This document shows positions 7,841 to 16,096 of a DNA stretch of 64,000 nt, one piece after another (within the stretch, counting starts at the first letter, position 1; each line of letters begins with the position of its first letter). The notes under the pieces are model-generated. The model was not told where the DNA came from and made no database searches. It saw only the letters and a list, made by a program, of their open reading frames with translations. Position numbers and translations under genes: made by a program. Location: positions 1-64,000 of the forward strand of contig JARWBI010000006.1 of assembly GCA_029846755.1 (NCBI GenBank), in the 5' to 3' direction. This DNA comes from Falsirhodobacter flavus. Lineage in GTDB: Bacteria; Pseudomonadota; Alphaproteobacteria; Rhodobacterales; Rhodobacteraceae.

Positions 7841-8806
7841 ATGAAGCACATTCACGCTGCCATGCTGTTTGCCGCACTGGCCGCACCGGCCACCGCGCAA
7901 GAGATCAAGATCGGCTATGCGCTGGCCACCGACAGCCATTACGGCGCGGGCGCGCAGGCTTTCGAGAAATCGCTGACCGAGAGCCTTGGCGATCAGTTCA
8001 CCTTCCGCCATTTCCCCTCGTCCGGCCTTGGCGGCGAGCGTGAGGTGCTGGAAGGGCTGCAACTTGGCACGGTGGAGATGACCATCGCCTCGGACGGCAC
8101 GCTGGCGAACTTCGTGCCCGAGGTGGGCGTTCTGGGCGTGCCTTTCCTTCTGCGCGACAAGGCCCATGCCCGCACCGTTCTGGATGGCGAGATCGGCGAC
8201 GAGATGCTGGCCAAGTTCGAAACCGCCGGGCTGCATGCGCTGGCATGGGGCGAGCAAGGCTTCCGTCACATCACCAGCAATCGCGGGGCGGTCGAAACCC
8301 CGGCCGACCTGTCGGGCCTGAAGATCCGCACGATGGAAAACCCGGTCCATCTGGAGGCGTTCCGCGCCCTTGGTGCCGCCCCGACCCCGATGGCATGGCC
8401 CGAGGTGATCGGCGCGCTGGAACAAGGCGCCATCGACGGGCAGGAAAACCCGCTGTCGGTGATCGTATCCGCCAAGCTGGCCGAAGTGCAGGATTACCTG
8501 ACGCTGGACGGGCACGTCTATTCCTCGACCATCATCCTTGTCTCGCCCATCTTCTGGGACGGGCTGGACGACGCGCAGAAGGCCGCGTTCGAGAAAGCCG
8601 CCGATGACGCGGTGACTGCAATGCGCGCCTATGTCGATGACGTGGACACCACGGGCGTCGCCGCGCTGCGCGAAGGCGGGATGGAAGTGAACGAGCTGTC
8701 GCCCGAACAGAAGGTCGTCTTCCGTGACGCGCTGGCCGAACCCTACAAGGCTTACGAGGCGCAGTTCGGCAAGGACCTGATGGACCGCATCCAGGCAGTT
8801 CAGTAA
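7841..8806 (+). CDS. dctP: TRAP transporter substrate-binding protein (DctP family)
   Basis: 321 aa periplasmic binding protein. The signal peptide covers residues 1-20 (MKHIHAAMLFAALAAPATAQ). The mature start EIKIGYALATDSHYG and the conserved GEQGFRHITSNRGAVETPADLSGLKIRTMENP region, with the Arg that binds the ligand carboxylate, identify the DctP family. The ATG at 7841 follows a GGGGAAGGGA purine stretch; upstream in-frame codons lack a signal peptide. It begins a dctPQM operon, with dctQ 3 bp downstream. The substrate is not predictable beyond an organic or sugar acid. Confidence 0.93.
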   Translation: MKHIHAAMLFAALAAPATAQEIKIGYALATDSHYGAGAQAFEKSLTESLGDQFTFRHFPSSGLGGEREVLEGLQLGTVEMTIASDGTLANFVPEVGVLGVPFLLRDKAHARTVLDGEIGDEMLAKFETAGLHALAWGEQGFRHITSNRGAVETPADLSGLKIRTMENPVHLEAFRALGAAPTPMAWPEVIGALEQGAIDGQENPLSVIVSAKLAEVQDYLTLDGHVYSSTIILVSPIFWDGLDDAQKAAFEKAADDAVTAMRAYVDDVDTTGVAALREGGMEVNELSPEQKVVFRDALAEPYKAYEAQFGKDLMDRIQAVQ

Positions 8807-8809
8807 CCG

Positions 8810-9304
8810 ATGCGCCGGATCGAGAATGCCTTCGTGACCCTGAACGGGGCAGTGCTGGTCATCGGCCTGATGGCAATGTGCCTCATCGTCGGCTGGAACG
8901 TGTTGGGCCGGTATCTGACCGGCAATTCGCTGACATGGGCCGACGAGGTTGCGCGGTATTCGATGATCTGGCTCACCTTCCTTGGCAGCGGGCTTGCGCT
9001 GCGCGAGGGGGCGCACGCCGCCATCACCAACGCGCAGGACGCGCTGCCCGGCACCGGGCAACGGGTGCTGCGCGGCGCGATCCTGCTGGTGCTGTTTTCC
9101 TTCTTCGCCTTCATGGTCTGGGTCGGCCTCGATTACATGGGGCGGATGTCGGTGCAGAAATCGGCGGCGCTTCAGGTGCCGATGAAATGGATCTATGCCG
9201 CGATGCCCACTGGCTTCGTGCTGATGATCGTCCACCTTGCCCTGATCGCGCCGGAATACTTGCGCGCGGGCCTTCAACAGTCGGACGAGGCTGCAATTGG
9301 CTGA
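8810..9304 (+). CDS. dctQ: TRAP transporter small permease (DctQ)
   Basis: 164 aa with four predicted membrane helices, the DctQ size and layout. The region NVLGRYLTGNSLTWADEVARY is the typical DctQ signature near the end of helix 1. It sits 3 bp after dctP and overlaps the dctM start by 8 bp. It partners with the large permease to form the sodium-coupled membrane component. Confidence 0.92.
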   Translation: MRRIENAFVTLNGAVLVIGLMAMCLIVGWNVLGRYLTGNSLTWADEVARYSMIWLTFLGSGLALREGAHAAITNAQDALPGTGQRVLRGAILLVLFSFFAFMVWVGLDYMGRMSVQKSAALQVPMKWIYAAMPTGFVLMIVHLALIAPEYLRAGLQQSDEAAIG

Positions 9305-10586
9305 GATTATGATCGCCGCCTTCCTGATCCTGATGGTGATGGGGGTTCCGGTGGCCTTCGGGCTTGCCATTTCGGCCTTTGCCGCCGTCGCCATCGTCGG
9401 GAAATACCCGATGGTCGTCGTGGTGAAGGAGATGTTCACCGGCCTCGACAGCTTCCCGCTGCTGGCCGTGCCCTTTTTCATCCTCGCGGCAGAGATTATG
9501 TCCACGGGCGCAATCTCGCGCATGCTGCTGCGATTTGCGTCGCAATTCGTAGGGCATTTCCGTGGGGGTCTCGGTTACGCCAACGTGCTGACGGGAACGC
9601 TGTTTGCGGGGATTTCAGGGTCCGCGCTGGCATCGGCTGCCGGGCCGGGCGCGATGATGGCCCGGATGATGGAGCGGAGCGGCTATTCCAAGGCCTATGC
9701 CGGGGCGCTGACGATTTCGGTGGCGGTGGTCGATCCGATCATCCCGCCGTCGATCACCATGATCATCTATGCGCTGCAAGACCGGAACGTGTCGGTCGGA
9801 TCGCTGTTCATGGCCGGGCTTTTGCCGGGGCTGCTGATCTCCGCGCTGATCGCCGGGGTCAACTGGTGGATCAGCCGCAAGCGCAATTACCGCAGTCTGG
9901 AACCGCGCCCGCCCGCGGGGCAGATGGTGCGCAACACCGTGGCCGCGCTCCCGGCGCTGGCGCTGATCGTGCTGATTGTGGGCGGCATCCGCGCGGGGCT
10001 GTTCACCCCGACCGAGGCGTCGGTCGTCGCCGTCTTCTATGCCGTGATCGCCAGCGCCTTCATCTATCGCGGGTTCTCGTTCCGTGATCTTTGGGGGGCG
10101 TGTCTGCGCTCGGCCATCATGTCGGTGGCGGTGCTGATGATCCTTGCCGCAGCCCGCGCCTTTGCATGGGTGCTCATCATCGAGGGGATTCCGCAGGCGA
10201 TGGCGGATACGGTGATCGCGATGAACCTGTCGCCCATTGCGTTCCTGCTGATGGTCAACCTGCTGCTGCTGGCCTTCGGGATGTTCATGGACCCGCTGCC
10301 GGGGGTGATGATCCTTGTGCCGATCCTTGCGCCCATCGCCTACAGCCTCGGGATCGCGCCGGACCATTTCGCCATCGTGGTGATCGTGAACCTGACCTTC
10401 GGGCTGATGACGCCGCCGGTGGGGCAGCTGATCTTCGTCGTCGCCTCGGCCACGAAACAGCGGCCGTCGGCGCTGATCCGGGAAATGCCCCCCTTCTTCG
10501 TCGCGGCGATGGTCGCGCTCTTGATCCTGACTTTCGTGCCGTGGCTGTCCACTTGGTTGCCGCAGATCAGCGGTTTCGCGCGATAG
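9297..10586 (+). CDS. dctM: TRAP transporter large permease (DctM)
   Basis: 429 aa polytopic protein with about twelve membrane segments. N-terminal MVMGVPVAFGLAISAF, GSALASAAGPGAMM and AVVDPIIPPS are DctM/IT-superfamily hallmarks. Translation may start at the TTG at 9297, within the dctQ end, or at the ATG at 9309; both keep the first helix. It is the last gene of the TRAP operon. The next gene begins 52 bp later behind a hairpin. Confidence 0.93.
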   Translation: MAEIMIAAFLILMVMGVPVAFGLAISAFAAVAIVGKYPMVVVVKEMFTGLDSFPLLAVPFFILAAEIMSTGAISRMLLRFASQFVGHFRGGLGYANVLTGTLFAGISGSALASAAGPGAMMARMMERSGYSKAYAGALTISVAVVDPIIPPSITMIIYALQDRNVSVGSLFMAGLLPGLLISALIAGVNWWISRKRNYRSLEPRPPAGQMVRNTVAALPALALIVLIVGGIRAGLFTPTEASVVAVFYAVIASAFIYRGFSFRDLWGACLRSAIMSVAVLMILAAARAFAWVLIIEGIPQAMADTVIAMNLSPIAFLLMVNLLLLAFGMFMDPLPGVMILVPILAPIAYSLGIAPDHFAIVVIVNLTFGLMTPPVGQLIFVVASATKQRPSALIREMPPFFVAAMVALLILTFVPWLSTWLPQISGFAR

Positions 10587-10597
10587 GGTTGAAAGCC

Positions 10598-10635
10598 GCC
10601 TCCCAAGCCCGCACAAAGGGTGCAAAATGGGAGGC
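10598..10635 (+). promoter_or_regulatory. Stem-loop pairing with the ribosome-binding site of the lytic transglycosylase gene
   Basis: GCCTCCC (10598-10604) is perfectly complementary to GGGAGGC (10629-10635), which contains the Shine-Dalgarno of the downstream ATG at 10639. A second inner stem, GCAC (10611-10614) with GTGC (10620-10623), stacks inside the loop. If the RNA folds this way the start site is masked, which would give temperature-, ribosome- or factor-dependent translation. It could also act as a weak terminator for dctPQM. Confidence 0.45.
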
Positions 10636-10638
10636 AGC

Positions 10639-11745
10639 ATGAACAGGCGTTTCGTCTTGACGGCAATCGCGGCGGCGGGGGTTTCGGCCTGCGCCCCGCG
10701 TCTTACGGGCACCGCTCCGGTGGCAAGCGATCTGCAACCGATCGCGGATGGCGGCTATGACGCCTGGGTCCGCGCCTTCCGTCCGCGCGCGGCGGCGGCA
10801 GGGATTTCGGACCGCACCTTCGACGCGGCCTTCCGGTCGGCCGGGTTCATCCCCGGCGTCGTCACGCGCGACCGCAGCCAGCCCGAATCCTCGCGCACGC
10901 TGGAGGATTACCTGTCCATCGCCGTATCCGACGAACGGGTGTCGAAGGGCCGCGCCGCCTTTGCCCGCCACCGCACGACGCTGACCGCGCTGGAGGCGCG
11001 CTATGGCGTGGACGCTTCCATCATCGCGGCGGTTTGGGGACTGGAGAGCTTTTACGGCGAACGGCGCGGCGATGTGCCGGTGATCTCGGCCACCTCGACG
11101 CTGGCCTATGAAGGGCGCCGGGCGAGCTTTTTCGAGAACCAGCTGATCGCCGCGCTGCGCATCCTTCAGAACGGCGACATCACGGCGGACCGGATGGTGG
11201 GAAGCTGGGCCGGGGCAATGGGGCATACGCAGTTTATCCCGACCTCCTATCTGGCCTATGCGGTGGATTATACCGGCGACGGGCGGCGCGATATCTGGTC
11301 GGACGATCCTTCGGACGCGCTGGCCTCGACCGCCGCCTACCTTGCCCGCAGCGGCTGGACGCGAGGCCAGCCCTGGGGGCGCGAGTCCGTCGATGGCACG
11401 CTTCAGCCGCAACCGGGCGGGCCGCGTTTTACCGTCACGGGCAATTTCCGGGCGATCAAGCGATACAACAACTCCGACCTCTATGCGATCGGTGTGGGTC
11501 ATCTGGCGGACCGGATCGCCGGGGGCGGTCCGCTGCGCGGCAGCTTCCCGCCTGATGCAAACGGGCTGACGAAAGCCGACCGCGTCCGCCTGCAACAACG
11601 CCTGACGGCGCGGGGCTTCGACACGGGCGGCGCGGATGGCGTTCTGGGCCGCAAGTCGGAATCCGCGATCCGCGCCTTTCAGACCAGCACGGGGCAGGCG
11701 GCAACGGGCATCCCTTCGCCCGCGCTTCTTGCCGCGCTTGGCTGA
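10639..11745 (+). CDS. Lytic murein transglycosylase lipoprotein (MltB/GH103-like) with peptidoglycan-binding domain
   Basis: 368 aa. Residues 1-17 form a lipoprotein signal with lipobox VSAC, so it is probably outer-membrane anchored. The catalytic domain spans about residues 30-300: VWGLESFYGERRGD carries the catalytic Glu and AGAMGHTQFIPTSYLAYAVD the GxMGxxQFxPS-type motif of family 103. The C-terminal about 60 residues (KADRVRLQQRLTARGFDTGG to the end) form a PG_binding_1 domain. ATG 10639 is preferred over 10627 because GGGAGG lies 5 nt before it. It cleaves peptidoglycan to 1,6-anhydro muropeptides. Confidence 0.92.
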   Translation: MNRRFVLTAIAAAGVSACAPRLTGTAPVASDLQPIADGGYDAWVRAFRPRAAAAGISDRTFDAAFRSAGFIPGVVTRDRSQPESSRTLEDYLSIAVSDERVSKGRAAFARHRTTLTALEARYGVDASIIAAVWGLESFYGERRGDVPVISATSTLAYEGRRASFFENQLIAALRILQNGDITADRMVGSWAGAMGHTQFIPTSYLAYAVDYTGDGRRDIWSDDPSDALASTAAYLARSGWTRGQPWGRESVDGTLQPQPGGPRFTVTGNFRAIKRYNNSDLYAIGVGHLADRIAGGGPLRGSFPPDANGLTKADRVRLQQRLTARGFDTGGADGVLGRKSESAIRAFQTSTGQAATGIPSPALLAALG

Positions 11746-11805
11746 CTTGCGCGAATCGTGGGCACAAGGCTGAATGGGTGGGCAGATTCAAACGGAGTGA
11801 TCGCG

Positions 11806-12507
11806 ATGCGTGCCCGACTGACGACTGCCTTCCTTGCCTTGTCCGTATCCACCGCCAATGCGGCGACCGTCATCACTTTCGACAGTCTGCCCATCGGTGA
11901 TACGGTCCCCGCCACCTATGTCGAAAGCGGCGTCACCGTCGCGGGCAGCCCCGGCTCCTATACCCGCGCCGGGGCGGTGCATATGGACGATGGCGGCACC
12001 TTTTATGCCAAGACCATCCAGATCACGACCGGGGCCGCGTTCAGCGCGCTGGGCGTCGATATCTTCGGTCTTGGCCAGAACAGCTTCATCTTCGACGACG
12101 ATTTGGGCGAGGTCGTCGGGGTCCCGCACGAGAACGTCTTCATCAAAGGCTTTCTCGGCGGCAGCCTCGTGGCCGAGCTGAGCTTCTCGACCGGGCTTGC
12201 CACGGCGCTGACACAGGTGCGCTTCGACAGCAGCTTTGCCGATATCGACCTGCTGACGGTGACGGCGGATTCGGTGCTGATGCCGGGGATGGAATGTTTC
12301 GAATACCCCTGCGGCCATTTCGATCTGGACAACCTGATCGTCGGCGCGGTGGGCGAGGAACTGGCGCCCGTTCCCCTGCCCGCTGCGGGCTGGATGCTGC
12401 TGGCGGGCGTTGCGGCACTGGGCGTCAGGCTTCGGCCCATCCGTGCTGGTCTGCGATCTTTCGGTAAAGGTCGAGCGCGCCTTCGTTCCGCGCGATCTCC
12501 TGCTTGA
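11806..12507 (+). CDS. Secreted protein with VPLPA C-terminal sorting tail, function unknown
   Basis: 233 aa. A Sec signal covers residues 1-20 (ALSVSTANA). The mature part is a beta-rich, acidic domain (ITFDSLPIGDTV, FDSSFADIDLLTVTADSV, FDLDNLIVGAV) typical of secreted PEP/VPLPA-CTERM proteins of unknown function. The tail VPLPAAGWMLLAGVAALG is a clear sorting motif plus helix. It does not end at a short basic cluster but continues for about 25 more residues, whose DNA overlaps a convergent small gene by 83 bp. Recent loss of the normal stop is one explanation. Confidence 0.75.
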   Translation: MRARLTTAFLALSVSTANAATVITFDSLPIGDTVPATYVESGVTVAGSPGSYTRAGAVHMDDGGTFYAKTIQITTGAAFSALGVDIFGLGQNSFIFDDDLGEVVGVPHENVFIKGFLGGSLVAELSFSTGLATALTQVRFDSSFADIDLLTVTADSVLMPGMECFEYPCGHFDLDNLIVGAVGEELAPVPLPAAGWMLLAGVAALGVRLRPIRAGLRSFGKGRARLRSARSPA

Positions 12508-12610
12508 TGAGGCCGACCATCATCAGGTCCTTTGCGTCCGCCTGAAGCCCGTCCAGCTGTTCGCGTTCAAGCCGCAGGGTGAAGATTTTCTTGAGGATGA
12601 ATTCTTCCAT
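12425..12610 (-). CDS. Small helical protein, function unknown
   Basis: 61 aa, charged and predicted helical throughout (LRLEREQLDGLQADAKDLM, then GLIKQEIARNEGALDLYRKI). A GAGG site lies 8 nt before its ATG. It overlaps the 3' end of the VPLPA gene on the other strand by 83 bp. The amino-acid composition looks coding rather than a shadow, but no family is recognised. Confidence 0.5.
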   Translation of the reverse strand: MEEFILKKIFTLRLEREQLDGLQADAKDLMMVGLIKQEIARNEGALDLYRKIADQHGWAEA

Positions 12611-12652
12611 GATCCCTCGGATGCTGCGCGTCCCATCCGAACGGCGCGCGCG

Positions 12653-12670
12653 GGTGCGGGGTTCCGCACC
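12653..12670 (-). terminator. Hairpin downstream of the SleB-like gene
   Basis: A perfect 7-bp stem, GGTGCGG (12653-12659) with CCGCACC (12664-12670), has a 4-nt loop and starts 14 bp after the stop of the cell-wall hydrolase gene. There is no T-tract, so this is a terminator-like or RNA-stabilising hairpin rather than a classical intrinsic terminator. Confidence 0.4.
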
Positions 12671-12684
12671 TGCGGCATTTACGC

Positions 12685-13164
12685 TCAGCGGCGGGTGATG
12701 CCTTCGATCGGGGGCATCGGAACGGGCTGAGACACCAATTCCGGGCGGCGGCGTTCATAGAATGCGTTGCCGCCCGTGGTCACGGTGTAATGCATGTTGT
12801 TGTATCCGGCGCGATAGGACGCCGCGTGGAAGAACTGCGCCGAGCCGACCAGCGGATGACGTTCGCCCCGCAGAACCGACGTCGCCGCCTCTCGCGTCAG
12901 GCGCAGAGAGCGGTTTTCGGTCATCTTGCGTGACATCACGCCCGGGGCGAACTGGCCCTTCTGCGCGACCACGCCGCAGACGCTGCGCGGATACTGGCCC
13001 GATTCCACCCGGTTCATCACGACGCTGCCCACCGCAACCATCCCGTCGCGGCTGGAGCGGTTGCTTTCGAAATACATGGCGCGTTCCATGCAGTCGAGCT
13101 CGCTGTGCCGCGCCCCGCATGCCGCAAGCAGCACCAGACCAAGAAGCATCGCCGGAATTTTCAT
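12685..13164 (-). CDS. SleB-type cell wall hydrolase, lipoprotein
   Basis: 159 aa. The signal with lipobox LAAC (residues 13-16) predicts a lipid-anchored protein. The rest is a Hydrolase_2 (SleB) domain: ERAMYFESNRSSRDGMVAVG with the catalytic Glu, VMNRVESGQYPRSVCGVVAQKGQF, and the C-terminal FFHAASYRAGYN. Non-spore-formers use such proteins as N-acetylmuramyl-hydrolases in cell-wall remodelling. The chosen ATG at 13164 follows GAGGGTGAG; longer upstream frames run into the riboswitch region and are not coding. It is divergent from tenA. Confidence 0.85.
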   Translation of the reverse strand: MKIPAMLLGLVLLAACGARHSELDCMERAMYFESNRSSRDGMVAVGSVVMNRVESGQYPRSVCGVVAQKGQFAPGVMSRKMTENRSLRLTREAATSVLRGERHPLVGSAQFFHAASYRAGYNNMHYTVTTGGNAFYERRRPELVSQPVPMPPIEGITRR

Positions 13165-13257
13165 CTCACCCTCGCCCGTTCCCGTCGCCGTTCTAGCAAA
13201 GGGGCGGGCGGGATCACAACCGGCTTGACCGGGACGGGGCCGCATGCGACGCATCCG

Positions 13258-13345
13258 GGATTGCGACAGGGGCGCTCGGAGGAATCCGGGCTGAGAAGAA
13301 CCCTTTGAACCTGAACCGGATAATGCCGGCGGAGGGAGGCGCGCG
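13258..13345 (+). ncRNA. TPP (THI-box) riboswitch
   Basis: The conserved core is plain: GGGCTGAGA (13288-13296), then ACCCTTTGAACCTGAACCGG (13300-13319) and ATAATGCCGGCGGAGGGA (13320-13337), the thi-box elements that form the pyrimidine and pyrophosphate sensor helices. It lies 60 bp upstream of tenA on the same strand. Thiamin pyrophosphate binding would lower tenA expression. The GC-rich stretch at 13346-13400 probably forms the expression platform, although I cannot tell a terminator from an SD-masking helix. Confidence 0.95.
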
Positions 13346-13405
13346 AAGACGGCGGGGCCTGTCCCTTCCGCGTTCCGCCCTTCCGCCCCGGCGCATGGAG
13401 GAACG

Positions 13406-14074
13406 ATGAACGGCTTCACCCAGGATCTTGCGCGGCAGACGGCTGAAATGCAGGCCTGCATCCACAACATGCCCTTCAACCGCGAACTGGCGGCGGGAAC
13501 GCTGAATGCCGATGTCTTCCGCGGCTATATCGTGCAGGATGCGCATTACCTCGAAGGGTTTGCGCGTGCGCTGGCAGCGGTGGCGGCAAAGGCCCCCGGA
13601 CCGGAGGAGATCGCCCAGCTTGCCGCCTCGGCCAATGGCGCGATCATGGCGGAACGCACGTTGCATGCGCATTACATGGCGCTTTACGGCATCGGCGATG
13701 CCCAGTTCCGCAGCGCCGAGATTTCGGCCGCCTGCGATCACTATGTCTCGTTCCTGCTGCGCACGGCACTGGTGGGGGATTTCGCCGAAGGGGTGGCGGC
13801 GCTGCTGCCGTGTTTCTGGATCTATCGCGACGTGGGGCAGCGGATCGCGGGGCAGTCGGCGCCCGGAAACCCGTTCGCCGCATGGATCGCCACCTATTCC
13901 AGCGCGGCATTCGATGAGGGCGTGGACCGGATGCTGGCGCTGACCGACCGGGTGGGGACGGCGGCGGACGAGCCGGCGCGCAAACGCATGCACCGCGCCT
14001 TCGCCCGGTCCTGCTGGCACGAATGGCAGTTCTGGGACAGCGCTTATCACCGCAGGGGCTGGACGATGCCCTGA
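13406..14074 (+). CDS. tenA: Thiaminase II / aminopyrimidine aminohydrolase
   Basis: 222 aa TenA-family protein. It salvages thiamin by hydrolysing 4-amino-5-aminomethyl-2-methylpyrimidine (a base-degraded thiamin product) to HMP. The catalytic Cys is in LLPCFWIYRDVG (about residues 132-143). Further markers are GYIVQDAHYLEGFARAL (substrate Asp and Tyr) and the C-terminal ARSCWHEWQFWDSAY with the conserved Glu. AGGAAC precedes the ATG at 13406. It is a single gene under a TPP riboswitch. Its end overlaps the convergent glycosyltransferase by 28 bp. Confidence 0.93.
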   Translation: MNGFTQDLARQTAEMQACIHNMPFNRELAAGTLNADVFRGYIVQDAHYLEGFARALAAVAAKAPGPEEIAQLAASANGAIMAERTLHAHYMALYGIGDAQFRSAEISAACDHYVSFLLRTALVGDFAEGVAALLPCFWIYRDVGQRIAGQSAPGNPFAAWIATYSSAAFDEGVDRMLALTDRVGTAADEPARKRMHRAFARSCWHEWQFWDSAYHRRGWTMP

Positions 14075-15147
14075 CGCAGCGGCTGGCCGATCGCTTCCTG
14101 CAAGTCCTCGATGGCCGTTTGCCGTCCGGCATCGTCCAGATCGGGCCAGTCTGGCGTGTCTTCGGGCAGGAACCCATGCCGCAGCAGCGCATCGCGCAGG
14201 GCGGGGCGGGCGGGTTCGAGGAAGGTCAGGTTCGGGTTGCGGCTCCCTTCCACCGCGCTGATGCCCGACAGCCCGGTCAGCCGCAGCACGGGTGTTCCGA
14301 GGAACCGCTCCAGACTGCCGCAGATATGCTCGAAACTGGGTGCGTCGCGCCGCCGGATCACGGCCACGCGGCAGGCCCCGGTCGCGGCGAAGGACAGAAG
14401 ATGCAGCGGACTGCCTTCGGTCGCGACGACATGGGTGGCGGCGCGGAACATCGCCACCTGCCGGGCAAGGTCGTGATCCTCGGGGCGAATGACGGTGTAT
14501 CCTGCGGCGGCGAACAGCGCCTCCAGTCCCGGCTCGTCAAGGATCGCGCCGCGCCGGGCGGGCTGGCCGGACCGCGTGATGTAGATCCGCGCAGCGCCCC
14601 CCGGGGCCACGCCCGTTAGCCTGCCGCGCAGGAACGCCCGCATCTCGGGCCGCGCGCCCAGGAGTTCCCCGGCCCCGAAGCCCTGTTCGGGCAAGACCAG
14701 CGCGTCGCAGACCGAAGGCTGCGTCACGATGCGAACCGGGGGCAGGCCCAGCAATGCGGCCAAGGGCGCGAAACCCTTCGCCACCCGCCTTGCCTTGTCG
14801 AAGGGGCGGGCGAAGAACACGACCCCGCGCACGTCCACCCGGTCCAGCGCCCAAAGCCGCGCCGTTCCCTCGCACAGCATATGGCCGAAATGCCCCGACA
14901 GCACCCCGCCGAACAGCCAGCGCCCCTCCAGCCGTTCCGTTGCGGGCATCGCGGGCGGGAACACCGTCGCGGGGACGGTCGCGCTTTCGCTGAAGCACAG
15001 GCTTTCGGGCACCGGCATACCGTCTGCATCGAAGACGCCGCAGGGCTGCGGGCGTTCCGGCCCCGCAGGCGGCACGATCAACGCATCCGGCACGATCCGC
15101 CATCGGGTGCCCAGCGGCAGGTCGGGGTCATGGGGTAAGGGTTGCAT
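14047..15147 (-). CDS. Glycosyltransferase family 61 protein
   Basis: 366 aa. The central and C-terminal parts match the GT61/DUF563 fold: GHFGHMLCEGTARLWALD (N-terminal His segment), RIYITRSGQPARRGAILDE (YxxR) and VVATEGSPLHLLSFAATG (the E-GS--H/N--F motif of the donor site). The ATG at 15147 is preceded by GGAGGA at a 6-nt spacing; a longer frame to 15237 lacks such a site. It probably transfers a sugar to surface polysaccharide; no partners are adjacent. Confidence 0.82.
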   Translation of the reverse strand: MQPLPHDPDLPLGTRWRIVPDALIVPPAGPERPQPCGVFDADGMPVPESLCFSESATVPATVFPPAMPATERLEGRWLFGGVLSGHFGHMLCEGTARLWALDRVDVRGVVFFARPFDKARRVAKGFAPLAALLGLPPVRIVTQPSVCDALVLPEQGFGAGELLGARPEMRAFLRGRLTGVAPGGAARIYITRSGQPARRGAILDEPGLEALFAAAGYTVIRPEDHDLARQVAMFRAATHVVATEGSPLHLLSFAATGACRVAVIRRRDAPSFEHICGSLERFLGTPVLRLTGLSGISAVEGSRNPNLTFLEPARPALRDALLRHGFLPEDTPDWPDLDDAGRQTAIEDLQEAIGQPLRQGIVQPLR

Positions 15148-15246
15148 GGGTCCTCCGTCGCTCGCCCGATCAGAACTGCCCCGGCGCGGAAGTCCAGCCC
15201 CAATGTCGCGGTTGATCGCCCGCGCCGCATCGGACATACGCAGGGC

Positions 15247-15798
15247 ATGAAACGAGGACGCAGGAAGAAACCCGGCACCCGCGAATGGTTTGCCGCGATC
15301 GTCATGGTCGCAGGCCTGTTCGCCCTGACCGGAGAGGAGCAGTGGATGGACGAGCTGCGCGGCCTGCTGCCGACCGCGGCGGCGTCAAGCGAAGTCGCGG
15401 GCACGGCCTCGGTCATCGATGGCGATACGCTGGACATCCACGGCACCCGCATCCGCCTGCACGGGATCGACGCGCCCGAGGGGCAGCAGACCTGCGGCGC
15501 GCGGGGCCGGACATGGCGCTGCGGCCAGCAGGCGGCGCTGGCGCTGTCGGACCGTATCGGGCGCCGCCCCGTGACCTGCCGCCAGCGTGATACCGACCGC
15601 TATGGCCGCGTGGTCGCCACCTGCCATCAAGGCGATACGAACCTGAACGCATGGATGGTGCGGCAGGGTTGGGCCGTCGCCTATCGACAATACGGGCGCG
15701 ACTACATCGCGGACGAGGATGCGGCCAAGGCGGCGGGGCGCGGCATCTGGGCGGGGCCGTTCATGATGCCGTGGGACTGGCGGCGAAGGCAGGGATGA
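15247..15798 (+). CDS. Thermonuclease-family (SNase-like) protein with N-terminal anchor
   Basis: 183 aa. A basic start (MKRGRRKK) is followed by one hydrophobic helix (about residues 15-32), which suggests inner-membrane anchoring with the domain outside. Residues about 55-175 are an SNase OB fold: GTASVIDGDTLDIHGTRIRLHGIDAPE (metal Asp, catalytic Arg and Glu region), CRQRDTDRYGRVVATC, and the C-terminal YIADEDAAKAAGRGIWAG. Cysteines C-x(8)-C near residues 85-95 may form a disulfide. The stop overlaps the next ATG. Confidence 0.88.
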   Translation: MKRGRRKKPGTREWFAAIVMVAGLFALTGEEQWMDELRGLLPTAAASSEVAGTASVIDGDTLDIHGTRIRLHGIDAPEGQQTCGARGRTWRCGQQAALALSDRIGRRPVTCRQRDTDRYGRVVATCHQGDTNLNAWMVRQGWAVAYRQYGRDYIADEDAAKAAGRGIWAGPFMMPWDWRRRQG

Positions 15799-16046
15799 TG
15801 TCGCGGCTTCTGGTCATCGCGGGGATCGTCGGCGGGGCTGCGGGCTATATGCTGCTTGGCCCCGAATTCCGCGCCGCGCATTCGATGCAGGAACAGATCG
15901 CGCTGGGCCTGCTGGGCATCCTCATGATCTGCACGCTGTTCGGCATGAAGATCACGACAATCTTCGGCTTCCTGTTCCGGCTGATCGTGATCGCGCTGAT
16001 CTGGCGCTGCATCGAGATGGCGTTGCGCATGGTCCGGCTGCGCTGA
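15795..16046 (+). CDS. Small two- or three-helix membrane protein, function unknown
   Basis: 83 aa with hydrophobic segments at about 5-22, 38-52 and 56-75 and a basic end (RMVRLR). It starts ATGATG at 15795, overlapping the nuclease stop, so it is translationally coupled to it. No family is recognised by eye. The coupling suggests a role with the anchored nuclease. Confidence 0.65.
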   Translation: MMSRLLVIAGIVGGAAGYMLLGPEFRAAHSMQEQIALGLLGILMICTLFGMKITTIFGFLFRLIVIALIWRCIEMALRMVRLR

Positions 16047-16096
16047 TCCCTTGCCGGATGGCAATCTTTGCCATATCTTGTCGCAAGGAGGCCGCC

